Part shown: one piece after another, positions 9,929 through 21,067 of the stretch
Position numbering within the stretch: the stretch's first letter is position 1
Layout: each line of letters opens with the position of its first letter
Source of the DNA: Ophiobolus disseminans
Lineage: Eukaryota; Ascomycota; Dothideomycetes; Pleosporales; Phaeosphaeriaceae
Assembly: GCA_010093685.1 (NCBI GenBank)
Contig: MU006224.1
Span: 836,476-900,475 of the forward strand
Length of the DNA stretch: 64,000 nt
Direction: 5' to 3'
Made by a program: the position numbers and the translations under genes
Notes under the pieces: generated by a model
Told to the model about the DNA's origin: nothing
Database searches by the model: none
The model's input: only the letters and a program-made list of their open reading frames with translations

Positions 9929-10252
9929 CGTGGGCCGGCCTTTGCTGTGCGGATTATGTAGAACAAGTGTCGAAGCGCAGAGAGAAGTGAAGGCAAAGCG
10001 AGGGTGGGGCGTCGAGGCAAGGTAGGTAGGCGGCGAGGGAAGTCGTGGTAGAGCGTCAGGCGGGCGTGGAGTTGAAGCGCATGCGTCGCACCATTTGCCT
10101 GGAAGGGGCGGCGCGCTTCCACGGCTGCGCCACACTCGGAACCGTCGCTGCCCTGCATCCATAGTTCCGTCCATGCATCATCGATCCATGGGTAATATTT
10201 ACATGTCGACCCAGTTCACTCCCCGCCAGCTTCACAACCCCGCAATTCCAAC
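9929..10252. promoter_or_regulatory. Divergent intergenic promoter region (Bsd2-like / Cbp6-like)
   Basis: 324 bp separate the two start codons, so both genes must be driven from this interval. No TATA box is evident. Open frames through it on both strands are GC-rich and low-complexity and are not supported as coding. Confidence 0.55.
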
Positions 10253-10720
10253 ATGTCTGCCAAAACAGTACGCCGCTTCACATCCTCCACCTCCCTCGCC
10301 GCTTACAAATCTGACTGCTCCAAGATCCTAAATCACTACACCCGCCTGCTCACCCTCTGGCCACGCGATCTCCTGCGCCCAAACCTGCCCTTCACCCGCA
10401 CAATCGAGCACCACGGCGCGCCCTTTGGTCTAAAGCCCCTCGAGCGTAGCCCCCAAGAGACTGCTCCAAAGAACGCAACCCCAGTACCAGCGCCAACGTC
10501 GCCGCCAAACCCAGCTGCAGAGCAAGCGCAGGTCAATGCACTGTTTTCGCTGCTGGAAAACAGATATAGCAAGAAATACCCGTTCTCCGAGGGAGTGTTG
10601 AAGCCTGCGAGTGCGCCCGAGCATTATAAGAGGCTAATGGCAGAGATTGAGCGTGCGCCGGGGAAGACGTGGTGGCAGGCCAAGGTGGATGAGTGGAAGG
10701 GGAAAATTCGGTGGACGTAG
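10253..10720 (+). CDS. Probable Cbp6/UQCC2-like mitochondrial complex III assembly factor
   Basis: Single-exon protein of 155 residues. The N-terminus is basic and Ser/Thr-rich (MSAKTVRRFTSSTSLAAYKS), like a mitochondrial presequence. It is followed by HYTRLLTLWPRDLLRPNLPFTRTI, which resembles the Y-x-x-L-x-x-W-P-x-D-x-x-R-P signature of Cbp6/UQCC2, a factor needed with Cbp3 for cytochrome b translation and bc1 complex assembly. A Pro-rich linker follows, then VNALFSLLENRYSKKYPFSEGVLKPAS and a WWQAKVDEWKGKIRW C-terminus. Identification rests on that short signature and the length. Another small mitochondrial protein of the LYR/UQCC type is the main alternative. Confidence 0.6.
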   Translation: MSAKTVRRFTSSTSLAAYKSDCSKILNHYTRLLTLWPRDLLRPNLPFTRTIEHHGAPFGLKPLERSPQETAPKNATPVPAPTSPPNPAAEQAQVNALFSLLENRYSKKYPFSEGVLKPASAPEHYKRLMAEIERAPGKTWWQAKVDEWKGKIRWT

Positions 10721-10941
10721 GAAGAGATGGTGTCTGTACAACAATGTAAAAACGCAAGAACGGACATGTTGGACGTGGAGAATCAACGGCCCGCACGAGC
10801 CGGTGTATGTTCAAAACATGTATATCTGACGAATTATGAATCCGAGATGATGCGATGGCTTCTAGCCGCATCAAAGCGCCGAGGTCTAGGGTATCATAAA
10901 ATCAAAGACCAATAACGCCCATCCACATGAGTCTCCTCAAT

Positions 10942-11965
10942 TTACTTGCTAGTCCTTGCCTGCCGAGCAGACCTTCTCCTGCCAGACGCATCTTCCAGCG
11001 TAGTTTGCATAGCGAGGACAGCTGGGGCTGGAGCTCTACTTGCAGCCGCCGCAGCTCTGCTTTTGAGCACCTTGCGAACTTTTTGGGCTACCCCGCGAGT
11101 CCTTGGCTTGGATGGTGTATCCTCGTATGGCGCATGTGACTCATTAGGTTCTTTGGGCTCAGTATTGTCGTTCGCGGGCGCATGCACTTTGTCTGTACTT
11201 TGCGGTGGCGTCAACTCTTGGTTGGAGAGTTGATCTTTGTCAGGGCTACGAGGCTCCTCAGGATACGGCATCCCACAGATTCGATAGCAATCTAAGAGGG
11301 CCGCCGGAGTGCCTGTTTTCTTGCTGGCAAGAAGGATCCCTTCAAACTTGCCACGAAGCCGCTCTCTATCTGGATGGCCGAGGAAAAGCTCGTCTGGGAG
11401 TTCAGTATTTCCGACGTGGCTGTCCGTGAGTCCTTTGAGTCTTGATGTGTTGACAGCGGGCTGAAAGAGCCCTCCATACTGGTCCTCGTCGTCGGGGAAT
11501 ACAGGAGGCAGCGGCGTTGGTGCACGTGCATCAGGATCGTAGCAGTCGAAGGCGCGATATACTATGCTATGTAAGTCATTTGAGTTGCCGATTCCTTGTT
11601 TGCTGCGCTCACTTCCAAGCTCATTAGTGAACCCGTTCGCCATCAATTTGTAAGTTCCATCATAGAACTTCCGCGAATGTTCCGAGACCTCGACGTTGGT
11701 TGGGGAAAGCATGCTGTAGATGCTGGTATATAGTTCTGTCGAGGTATAGCTGTTCAAGGTATTATCGCGTAAGCTTTATGTCTTCCAAATGAAACTTGTG
11801 CCATCTTGTCAAGATAACTTACAGTAGCTGGAAGCTAGTCCGTGTGGTCTCCACGTCTAGTGGTGCTTGCTCGTCCTGCTGTTGGGCAGGTGTTGACAAG
11901 AAAGTGGGAAGGTGGAGGTTGTTGGTGAGTGTTGTTGTTGAAGCTGCTATGGGCAACGGTGACGT
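10942..11965 (-). CDS. Unidentified protein, 5' end unresolved
   Basis: Two exons are supported by phase. 11823-11965 (opens after a CTCTAG acceptor, ends at GTAAGT) and 10942-11749 (after an AACAG acceptor) join as 143 nt plus 808 nt with a shared split codon. No ATG opens the first exon, so at least one further 5' exon is missing and I could not place it. The visible protein (about 316 residues) has an N-terminal STTTLTNNLHLPTF segment, a central part with YRAFDCYDPDARAPTPLPPVFPDDE, then ALLDCYRICGMPYPEEP. The tail is long, basic and Ala/Arg-rich (KVRKVLKSRAAAAASRAP...). I do not recognise the family. The tail would suit a nucleic-acid-binding or disordered region, but that is speculation. 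Confidence 0.55.
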
Positions 11966-12508
11966 CTAGAGAAAGAGCGAAGAATTGTCGCGGTCTCTCT
12001 CACTAATAAGGACGACCTTCACTTGTAGCACCACACGACTTAGGAGTGGAAATTACACGACAGCTAAGACGCAGATTTATGAGAAGATATTTGCTAATAT
12101 AGTAACACTCTACTCAGGTCTAGGTGTGGGAAACCACATGCTGACCATGTTGAGATTGAACGCCAGTCGACATGCATACAAACGCCTCGCCCCGCCCGAC
12201 CATATGATAACAACTCTTCTCTTGCCGGGAAAACATCGTACAAATGGCTGACTGTACACTTGACTCGAGTTCAGAGCAGCGCTGAAGTAAAAGCAATACA
12301 CGAGCCCCAAAATGTAATATCCACCTTGTCCCTGACACAATGCTAGGCTCGATAGAACTCAGGAAGCAGTCGCAAAGAAGTTTGTAACACCTAGATAAGT
12401 TGTACAGGTCTGAAGCGACCACGTCCGGGCTTGAGAAATGTCGCGAGACTCTCCTCTCTATGTTAGTCACAACCGCGAGCGCGGATACTCCAGGCCCATT
12501 ACGGATTC
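11966..12508. other. Intergenic or 5' part of the neighbouring unidentified gene
   Basis: Probably contains the missing first exon and promoter of the gene ending at 10942. The ATG-initiated frames here are short and none gives a convincing signal peptide or splice match. Confidence 0.45.
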
Positions 12509-14411
12509 CTAAATCGCACTGGGCTGGCCAGCGAAAGCGGTCGCGGTTATCGGCTGCTTTGCTGCCATTGTTGCCGCGAGACTTTCGCGCTCCTTCTTCT
12601 CTAGTTCCATCATGGCACGGTCGGCCTTGGTCACACGAGGTTTGCGGACAGTAGTGCCACCACGAGAGCCGGGACCGCCTCCTCGACCTCGACCTCTGCC
12701 TGCTGCGTCTCCTCGTACTGTACCGCCACGGCCCCGACCGCGCCCTCGCTTTACAGTACCATCGGCCCTGTTCAATATTAGTAATGCTTTGGTGAAGACA
12801 GACTTGTCAGGCTTACCTTTCAACAGCTGGTTTGTCTTCAGTAACGAGTGGACCGCTGTACACGAAGAACCCATCTTTGGCCATCAATGCTTGCTGCTCC
12901 CATGCCAACTCCGTGTCGTCGATGAAGTCATCTTCTTTGTCGTAGTCTTCCTGCTTGCGCTTTCGTCGTTTCTTGCCACCGTTCTCGCGGGCAGAAGTGT
13001 CATCGTCCATACCTCCCATCTCGGCATTGCTCTCGTTCTCTGACAGATCGACAGACATTTCATCGTTCGAAATGGCACCTCCAGCACGTTCCAGCGCCGC
13101 ACCGGCTGCGGTGATTTGTCGTTGGCGCTCGCGACGCGCAGCAATCCGGGGATGCAGGGCAGCAAAGCCGTACTTGCTCTCAACTTCTTGAGCGAAATTA
13201 ATGGTAACGTTCTTCTGACCTTTGAGGTTGAAGGTCAACCATATGTTGGTGCCTTGTGGTTCCAAGGTGCCGTTAGCACTTGCGACAGGTCCAAACGCCG
13301 TGCCCGACAAGAGGCCGCTACCAGTAGGCAGAGGCGGCGGTGCTTCTTTCTGGCGAGCGGGTTTGGCGGGCGGTGTCGGCGCATTTGAGTTGGACGGAGT
13401 GCCTGAGTTTGTGGACGTGGTCTTGGTCATTGGAACTGAGGTCTGCTTGCTCGGCTCAGAATCGATGTCCATGGGCATGAATGCTGGGGCAGCCGGATAA
13501 GGTTGCGGTGGTTGAGGATAAGGTTGCATTTGCTGCTGTAGTTGAGGCGGGATGTCTTGGGAAGGAAGGACCGACCCGGGTCGCGCTGAGAAAGCGGCAG
13601 GAGACACCGGGGCAGATGTAACCGAGGCTTGTTGCTGGAATTTCGCCGGATGTGAATAGAAGGAATTGCTTGCCGAGGGCGGATCGATCAAACTCGTAAT
13701 AGAGGGAGACGCACTCGCACGGTTGAGTGGCGGCGAAGTAGGCGGTGGCGGCGGCGCGTTTGCTGGTGCCTGGGGTTTCGACTCAAAGGTACCACCTCGA
13801 ATGGGATCATAGCGCTGCCCTGAGCTTGCTGGCCGCGGTGTGGAAGGCGCGACACTAATGTGGGACAGATTCGGATTACTATGGATGGTGGGCTCGGGAT
13901 TGCTCAGCACACGAGGAGCCTGTGTGACAACAGGCGGCTGCTCTGGCTGAGGTATTGCCATTGCCACTGGTACTGGCACTGGCTCACTGGGTTTGATATG
14001 TGGTGCGGGCGATTGCTGCACCGGCGGTTTCTCGTCCACGACCTCTGGTGCTGGTGTCGCCTGTGCATCCAACGACGCCTTGGTCCTTCTCTTCCGCGGC
14101 ACCGGTTGAGCATTTGCATCTTTCGGTTCTGCCAGCTTGCGGGATTTTCTGGCTTTCTTCTCTGGCTCAACAGGTGCAACTGGACCGGCATCTTTAGGCT
14201 TGGGCTTTGGTCCTGGCTTCTTGCGTGGCTGCCCTGATGCTGTGAGGCCTCGTCGCGCTGGAGATGTCGCGTTTGCAGGGGTTGGCGTGCTAGCTCCTCC
14301 AACACCATGACCACCCATAGATACTCGGATCGTCGAATTTGGCGTGCCCTGCTCCGGCGAATGCGGGGGAGAACTCAGACTGCCAGGCGAGGATGCATCG
14401 TTTGCGTCCAT
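12509..14411 (-). CDS. HPC2: Hpc2/ubinuclein-family subunit of the HIR histone chaperone complex
   Basis: Exons are 12817-14411 and 12509-12767 (49-nt intron, donor GTAAGC), giving 617 residues. HIR/HIRA complexes deposit H3-H4 independently of replication and repress histone genes; the Hpc2 subunit bridges through its Hpc2-related (HUN) domain. The first about 380 residues are disordered, Pro/Ser/Thr-rich, with basic AT-hook-like KKPGPKPKPK. The conserved part begins WLTFNLKGQKNVTINFA, continues with KYGFAALHPRIAARRERQ, and holds the hallmark core YDKEDDFIDDTELAWEQQAL plus MAKDGFFVYSGPL at about residues 490-525. Exon 2 supplies an RG-rich tail (GRGRGRGG) and a basic PRVTKADRAMMELEKKERE helix. 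Start chosen as the first ATG, just after stops upstream. Confidence 0.92.
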
Positions 14412-15777
14412 GCTGAGAACACGGAAACTATGCAGATCTAGAAACGCTTGGATGTGCGGACAGTTGTATACAAGAGGAGAATTTTTGCAAAGTATCAGGT
14501 CCAGGTACGTTGATAATGTGTAGGGCGCAGGTAGCGCGGACGCTGGATTATGCGCCGACTGCTGGCTGCGCGGGTTGCAGACTCAACACCAAAAGTTGCG
14601 AATAGGGTCCGCCGCGATGGTGTCGAGAACACCAAAGTTGGCGTGTAGCCGATGGCTGGGCCCGGGAACAACTTAGAGACGGTTTGGTGCACGGAAAGGA
14701 ACACCAAGTTTCGCCTCCTGACGAGAGTTTGATGGCCGCGACTGCAGCACGGGCAGTATCGATGATTCAGTTGTTGCTGCGGCGAGAATTTGTACAGGAA
14801 AGAAAGAGAAAGAAAGAGGAAGGGAGCGGGCGGTTGACGTGTTCAAGAGGGGGCATCTGGTCTGATGTATGCAAAAGCGATCAAGGCCGTGCTTGCAGCT
14901 TGGGTTACGACGAGCCCTAGAACGAGAAATCAGAGTACGCCAGAGAGAGACCGGGGGAGCGACAACGGGTGCCCACTGTGATTAATCGGACCCTTGCGAG
15001 TGCTCGGTGACGACTTTACATGTCTTCGGGGAGATTATATCGTGGTAGCCGTGGGGCGGATTTTATCTAACATATTCTGCAACTTGAACACCTCACTTGT
15101 CTCTGATCGCAGCGTGAATCTCGCAGTCGGCGTGAATATGGGGCAGCAGAGCGTTGACATGCTCCCAGCATGATCATACATCCGAAGTACGACGAGGCGC
15201 ATTAGCCGCCTGACACTGTTTGCATTGACCGATCTGGCGACATGCCATCACCTGCACTTCCCTTATTGACGGGCAATTGATACATTGAAGCGTAGCTGCG
15301 ATGGGCATACATCGAAAACGCCAAAGATGCAGGCCGTGTGACGATGTTCCATATATGGAGGTTTCAACGTGCTCCTGCAGTTCTGTTTGAGGTGCATGTG
15401 TGGCTGAACAGGTCCGTGCATACGCTCCGATCTGAACAGGGGTTTGGCCCCACTTATTGATTGGCGCAAATATCCAGGAACATAAAATTGGCCGGATTTG
15501 TCCAATTGCGAGGCACAGGAGAGAGGGACAACTGTGAGCATCACAAAGCATGGTATCGCACTTTTCAACATGATTTGTTCCTTGGCCTGACATTTGCAAA
15601 AACTTGAGGTATATACCACAATCCACCATCTTCCGCATAACATTCAAGTTTGCACCATAAATTTCGAAGCGGCCTGAACGAACGCCAGTAACACCAGCCC
15701 AGTCGAACGCCCTAGCGAGATGCAAGGAGAATACGAGTACAAAGAGGACTTTTCAATTCACCGATTCCGCAACGCAT
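14412..15777. other. Intergenic, about 1.4 kb
   Basis: Two overlapping minus-strand frames (15174-15725 and 15263-15643) are the only long ones. Neither resembles a known domain and they overlap each other in different frames, so I leave them unannotated. The left part carries the HPC2 promoter and 5' UTR; the right end is 3' of NOP56. Confidence 0.55.
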
Positions 15778-17906
15778 TCACGACTTGCTCTTCTTCTTCT
15801 TCTTGCTCGCGCCTTCGTCGTCATCGTCATCGGCCTTCCGCTTCTTGTCCTTCTTCGACTTCTTCTCGGAAACTTCTTCTTCCGCGTGCTTTGACTTCTT
15901 GTCCTTCTTCTTGTCTTTCTTCTCCTTCTTTTCTTTGCGGACAGCCTGCTCGGTGGCCGCTGCGGTGACACCATCTGCGTTCGCCACATCCTCGGTGGCA
16001 GTCGCGGTCGGATCCTCAACGCCAATGTCTGCCAATACAGAGTTCATCGCAGCCTGCATGACTGCCGAGTTCTTCGCGGGCGGCGCACCAGAAGCGTAGA
16101 ACTCGATCCTCTCATCGACCTGCCTCTTCAAGGCCTCGCCGAACTTGCTTGTTGGCGTGTCGCTGAAGTTGTCGATTCTTGAGGCAATAGAGCACTTGTT
16201 GGCCAGGAAACGTGAGATTCGGCCCTTGGACTTGGCACCAGTTCTGCCGATGAAGGACGAATGGTAGATGAGGCCATACTTGGGTGTGTTGCCTTTGGTC
16301 TTCAGCGCACGGAAGAGCGCCTTCTCAGCTCCCAAGATCTGGACAGTCGAGGCAGGGTATTTCGACAGGTTGGTCAATGATCCGGCCTTGGAGATCAGAC
16401 GGGCTCCGACAGTGTCACCAATGAGAGCAGCCAGGTTAGGAGCGACCTGGTTCATACGGTTACTCAGGTAGCTACTAAGCTGACGGCGGTAGGCAGCGAG
16501 AGATGTTGCGCGCTTGGCAAAAGCCATCACTATGCGCGACATATCCAGTCAGCAACTGTCTCACGATAGTTTGATACCTGGGCACTCACCAATCTCCATA
16601 TCGGCCTCGGAGAGGTCACGACCCATGCTTGTACGGGCAGCCTTGATGATAGCTTGGGCAGTCCCCTCATCGTCGTCGACGACAGCCGCCAAATCATGAA
16701 GGTCGTCCTCTGACAGACGTGATTTGTTGCCAATAACCAAGACAAGCTTGGCGTACTGATCGTTTTGTGAGACTACAGGAGCATATAGTCAGCAAATGTC
16801 TGCTGCAGTTCATACGTAGTCACGTACCGATCTTGCTGAGTTCTGGGAAATGCCAGCTATGATAAGTTAGCAGCATTCTCGATAGTGGTGGATGTCTTGA
16901 TGTGTCGTAAAAAGCATCGAGACCATCGGCTGTTCCGAGATGCAGGAATCGCCAACACAGCTGCTGGAGAAGACTCACCCATAGTTTTCTAAAAGGTGTA
17001 GAAATCATATCAGCGTGTGTCTCAAATAAAATGTGCAGAGGCATCCTTACCGCGCAGCCTCATCTGGAAAGTATTGAGCTGTAATTTGTTAGCAAAAAAG
17101 CTACAAATACTCGCTGAAGGTGCTGCTTACGTCCTTGTCGAGCGTGTCCAGAGTGGCAATCGCTTGGATGATGTCTGCGAAAAGTCAATGTATGCTACAC
17201 ACATAATCATCATGCATAGCACTTACGGTTATCTTGTTTGTTCACCGAGAACTTAACTTTAGAGCGCGAGTACGCATGGCCTAGAGCACGATATCAGCAG
17301 GAGTTTGTGTTGCGCGGACACTTTTCATACCCAGGCCAAGAATGGATCGATCTATATCGCCAGCGTTCAACTGCTTGATCAGCTTTCCGCCCCATTGACG
17401 CAGGCCACGAAGTAGATCGGAGACAACTCTGGTGGAACTGTTAGTGGGCTAAAGATGGGTGGTAGGGTAGAGAGCGTACTCGGATGTGTCGCTCGTCTCG
17501 CAAGTGATGTTAGAGAAGGACGCCTTGACGCTTTGGGCGAGATTCCTTTCGGAGAGGCCTAATGTGATGGTTTTCTTCTTGCCGGCCTTGGGCAGCGAGC
17601 TTTCCAGGGTTGCGCGCAGAAAGTCACTCAGAATGCCCTCGGAGATCTAAATGTCGCAGTATGATTCAGTATGCGTCTTGCAACTGTTCGTGCAGGGCTA
17701 CTCACGTCGTTCACTTCTTGAAGCGCTGCCTGTGTGCCTTGAAATGGAGCTAAGCTAACAAGCTCTACCATCTTTCCGAACTTGTCGAGGTCGGCCGCGG
17801 CCTTCTGGACTTCGGGGAGTCGCGTGCCAATGGTGTCTGGCTGGAGGATAACCTTGAACACCGCATAGCCCACCGGGCTTTCGTGGAGGAGGTAGTCGAC
17901 CGACAT
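15778..17906 (-). CDS. NOP56: Nop56, box C/D snoRNP core protein
   Basis: Ten exons: 17706-17906, 17480-17646, 17331-17437, 17227-17280, 17131-17174, 17051-17078, 16979-16988, 16828-16856, 16590-16772 and 15778-16529. All phases agree and total 524 residues, the usual length for the family. Nop56 is a scaffold of box C/D snoRNPs that position fibrillarin for rRNA 2'-O-methylation in the nucleolus. N-terminal domain: [19 protein letters not shown]. Coiled coil and Nop domain: [74 protein letters not shown], then [15 protein letters not shown]-terminus: the KKE/KKD-rich tail typical of Nop56/58. Nop56 rather than Nop58 is chosen from the N-terminus and LVSLAPFQG. Exon 7 is only 10 nt. Divergent from CCT6. 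Confidence 0.95.
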
Positions 17907-18236
17907 GGTGAGCTGCTCAGTCTGTCGTTGGCTTTCGAAGGGTGTCGACTCGTCGGCGGGATCTTTTTGGGTGGAGAATTAAATCGCCGAGCCCGACCTT
18001 GGACTGTAAATGTGGCGGTTTGGCTGTCGAGGTCGTCGTGCAATTGCGACGAGAAGTGGTGGTGATGGGCAGGTTTTGCGATAAGATTGGAAAAAAGTTT
18101 CGAAGCTCGCTCGAGCTTGGCGCCCATTTACACGCTAACGTCCCTCCCAAAAGTCCTAGGCACGCGAAATAGCCCCGCGACCAGCACTATTGCTTCAGAT
18201 ACCACACTTTTCGATACCCTATAGACACTGCTCAGT
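17907..18236. promoter_or_regulatory. Divergent promoter between NOP56 and CCT6
   Basis: 330 bp separate the two ATGs. The interval is GC-rich on the NOP56 side, and no TATA box is evident. Both products are growth-related (ribosome biogenesis and cytosolic folding), so co-regulation from one nucleosome-free region is plausible (inference). Confidence 0.6.
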
Positions 18237-20252
18237 ATGTCGGCCGCACAGTTACTCAATCCAAAGGCGGAGTCGAGGGTTTGTTTTCCACCACCCATGT
18301 TGCTGCTGCAGAACTAAAACTCCGCGCAGAGACGCGGGGAAGCTTTACGCGTCAACATTTCGGCCGGCGAGGGCCTACAACAGGTATACAGTGTTCTCCA
18401 CAGTGCTGGAAACTATGCTGACTGATTGTTCAGGTGCTTGCATCGAACCTGGGACCGCGCGGCACACTGAAGATGTACGCACGAAAATCCACACCATGCT
18501 AGACCTGAGTGACTAACACCCGTGCAGGCTTGTTGATGGCGCTGGAGGTGTATGTTCGGCAGTCTGTATCGTCAGAGCTTCGTTGACACCAAACGCCAGA
18601 TCAAACTCACAAAAGATGGTAGCGTTCTGCTCAAGGAGATGGTACGTGAACACAACTAAAGCAGGACGAGCAAAGCTAATATGCGACCAGCAAATCCAAA
18701 ATCCCACAGCCGTATGTCTTCCGTCTCTGAGTGCGCAAGCGGTATGCTGATTGAGTTAGGTTATGATTGCACGCGCAGCCACGGCCCAAGACGAGATAAC
18801 TGGTGATGGAACAACATCGGTGGTGCTGCTGGTGGGAGAGCTACTCAAGCAGGCAGACCGTTACATTGCAGAGGGCCTCCATCCGCGAGTGATCGCCGAC
18901 GGCTACGACATTGCAAAGACGGAGGCCTTGAAGGTGTGTAGCGATCCGAAGTTGCACAAGCAACAACTGACAATCGCCAGTTCCTCGATAAGTTCAAGAT
19001 CGAGAAGGAGGTCGACCGAGAGCTCCTCTTGTCCGTCGCCCGTACGTCACTTTCTACGAAGCTCGACAGCTCTCTCGCTGAGCAGCTCACGCCCGATATC
19101 GTCGATTCCGTCCTCGCAATCTACCAAGCGCCTGCGAAGCCCGATCTACACATGATTGAGATCATGACAATGCAACACCGAACTGCTGCGGACACACAGC
19201 TCATCCGAGGACTGGCTCTGGACCACGGCGCAAGACATCCAGACATGGCTAAGAGAGTAGAAAATGCCTTCATTCTCACCCTCAACGTCAGCTTAGAGTA
19301 CGAAAAGTCTGAGATTAATTCCGGGTTCTACTACTCGAGTGCTGAACAGAGAGAGAAGCTTGTTGAGAGCGAGCGACGGTTCGTCGACGACAAGCTGAGG
19401 AAGATTGTTGAGTTGAAAAAGGAGGTCTGCGGCGACGATCCGAAGAAAGGTTTCGTCATAATAAACCAGAAAGGCATTGATCCTCTCAGTCTGGACGTGC
19501 TTGTCAAGAACGGCATCTTTGCGCTCCGACGGGCAAAGAGGAGGAATATGGAGCGTCTGCAGCTTGTGTGCGGCGGTACTGCACAGAACAGCGTTGACGA
19601 TCTAACACCAGATGTTCTCGGCTGGGCCGGACTTGTGTACGAGCACCAATTGGGCGAGGAGAAGTATACATTCATTGAGGACGTCAAGGAACCAAAATCA
19701 GTCACGCTATTGATAAAAGGACCCAACGCGCATACGATATCTCAGATCAAAGACGCTGTCCGAGACGGCCTGAGGAGTGTCTACAACATGATTGTCGACA
19801 AGAGCGTGGTTCCCGGCGCCGGTTCTTTCCAGGTCGCATGTGCGGCTCATCTTGAGAGCGAGCAGTTCAAGAAGACCGTCAAGGGAAAGGCAAAGTGGGG
19901 TGTATCGGCCTTTGCAGACGCTCTCCTCATCATCCCAAAGACATTGGCTGCGAACTCCGGTCACGACATCCAAGATTCTTGTACGTAGCTTCTGCGCGCA
20001 CCGTTTCATTTTGCTAATGATTATGCAGTGGCTGCTCTGCAAGATGAACATGCTGAAGGCAATGTCGTCGGCCTCAACCTTGCGACAGGCGAAGCTATGG
20101 ACCCGACTCAAGAAGGCGTCTACGATTCGTTCCGAGTGCTACGCAATTGCATAGCGTCGGCTACGGGTATTGCTTCTAACCTGTTGTTGTGTGACGAGAT
20201 GCTGAAGGCAAGGCAAATGGGTCGACAGCCGGAGCCGGGCGCAGATCAATGA
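18237..20252 (+). CDS. CCT6: T-complex protein 1 subunit zeta (CCT6)
   Basis: Nine exons: 18237-18278, 18330-18383, 18434-18474, 18528-18549, 18600-18641, 18691-18711, 18760-18933, 18981-19980 and 20029-20252. The phases agree and give 539 residues, the normal length for a group II chaperonin subunit. CCT/TRiC folds actin, tubulin and WD40 proteins in the cytosol. Diagnostic blocks are [20 protein letters not shown] at the start, ILTKDG-type [22 protein letters not shown], the ATP-site motif [43 protein letters not shown], and the C-terminal [20 protein letters not shown] that identifies zeta. Six very short exons (21-54 nt) crowd the 5' end. The exon-4 donor is placed after GGT (GTATGT), which restores the D-G-A-G-x-I-K block. 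Confidence 0.95.
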
Positions 20253-21067
20253 TGAGATCGGTTGATCGAGGAAGAAAATGCGGCGGCAGGATACTGCAAC
20301 CTACAGCTAGCTGCTTGCACGCGATGCGCGATGCAAGGCTCAAAGGCTAAGCTAGGAGGGCATAACAGCTCGCTTCTCCACGGCTTGCTGCAGGCATAGC
20401 AGCACTGTATAGTATCGGCTAGGTGAAAATAGATTAAAGAAATCTAGCCATTGTCGGCACATGACTTTTGGATTATGCCACCACATTGACATTTGAAAAT
20501 GTGAATGACCGTGGTTACTGTACATAGTGAATTGTGAATGTGGACACTGTCAAGTAAGCAATTCACCTCTGGCCCTTGCGGGTTCTCTGAAGGGTCGCAT
20601 GTAGCTGGACCCTGGTCACCGCGAGTGCATAGATCATTTAAGCTTAAACTTTAGATTAGCCGCTAAACGGGTGTTGGCTACAGCGCGGGGTGCCCTTTAT
20701 CGTTTGCCGAGCGTGTTGGATGCAGATGGTCGTGATTGGAATGTGGTGCAATGGACGTGTCCTCGGCCGTCAGTCATTCTTTCAGTCTCGAGATCGTTTG
20801 AAACAATCCCCTGATCAGCTTTTGTCCGTGGGGCTTGCAAACAGCTAAGGATCTTGCGGAAGGCCAAGCCGGATATCGAGCGCGAACACGAGACGAGCTG
20901 CATCTGCTCCTTTGGTGGGTGTGCGTCCAACTGTGGCATCTGTCTGTCTCTCACGCTCATCCTTCCTCTTTCCGCAATTCAATGGCAGCGCCGAACTAGC
21001 GACAGCGCCCGCCCACTCTCTCCTTTCTGGTTTGCGCGACGCTTCACTTCTCCAACACTCACTAGCC
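20253..21067. other. Intergenic between CCT6 and the mannosidase gene
   Basis: About 0.8 kb with no recognisable gene. The mannosidase frame stays open upstream to 20912, but that stretch has no ATG start and does not look like an N-terminus, so it is treated as 5' UTR and promoter. Confidence 0.6.

Noticed and set aside
9531..9990. Plus-strand frames opposite the BSD2 gene
   Set aside because: They are mirror images of the acidic and Ser-rich codons of BSD2; the minus-strand protein matches a known family.
13860..14237. 125-residue Trp/Leu/Cys-rich plus-strand frame
   Set aside because: Antisense to the disordered Pro/Ser-rich part of HPC2.
15174..15725. 183-residue minus-strand frame between HPC2 and NOP56
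   Set aside because: Overlaps a second frame of 126 residues in another phase, has no recognisable domain, and its composition is not convincing.
20912..21067. Upstream extension of the mannosidase open frame
   Set aside because: The frame is open but has no ATG, and the predicted residues do not resemble a signal anchor; the clear anchor starts at 21068.
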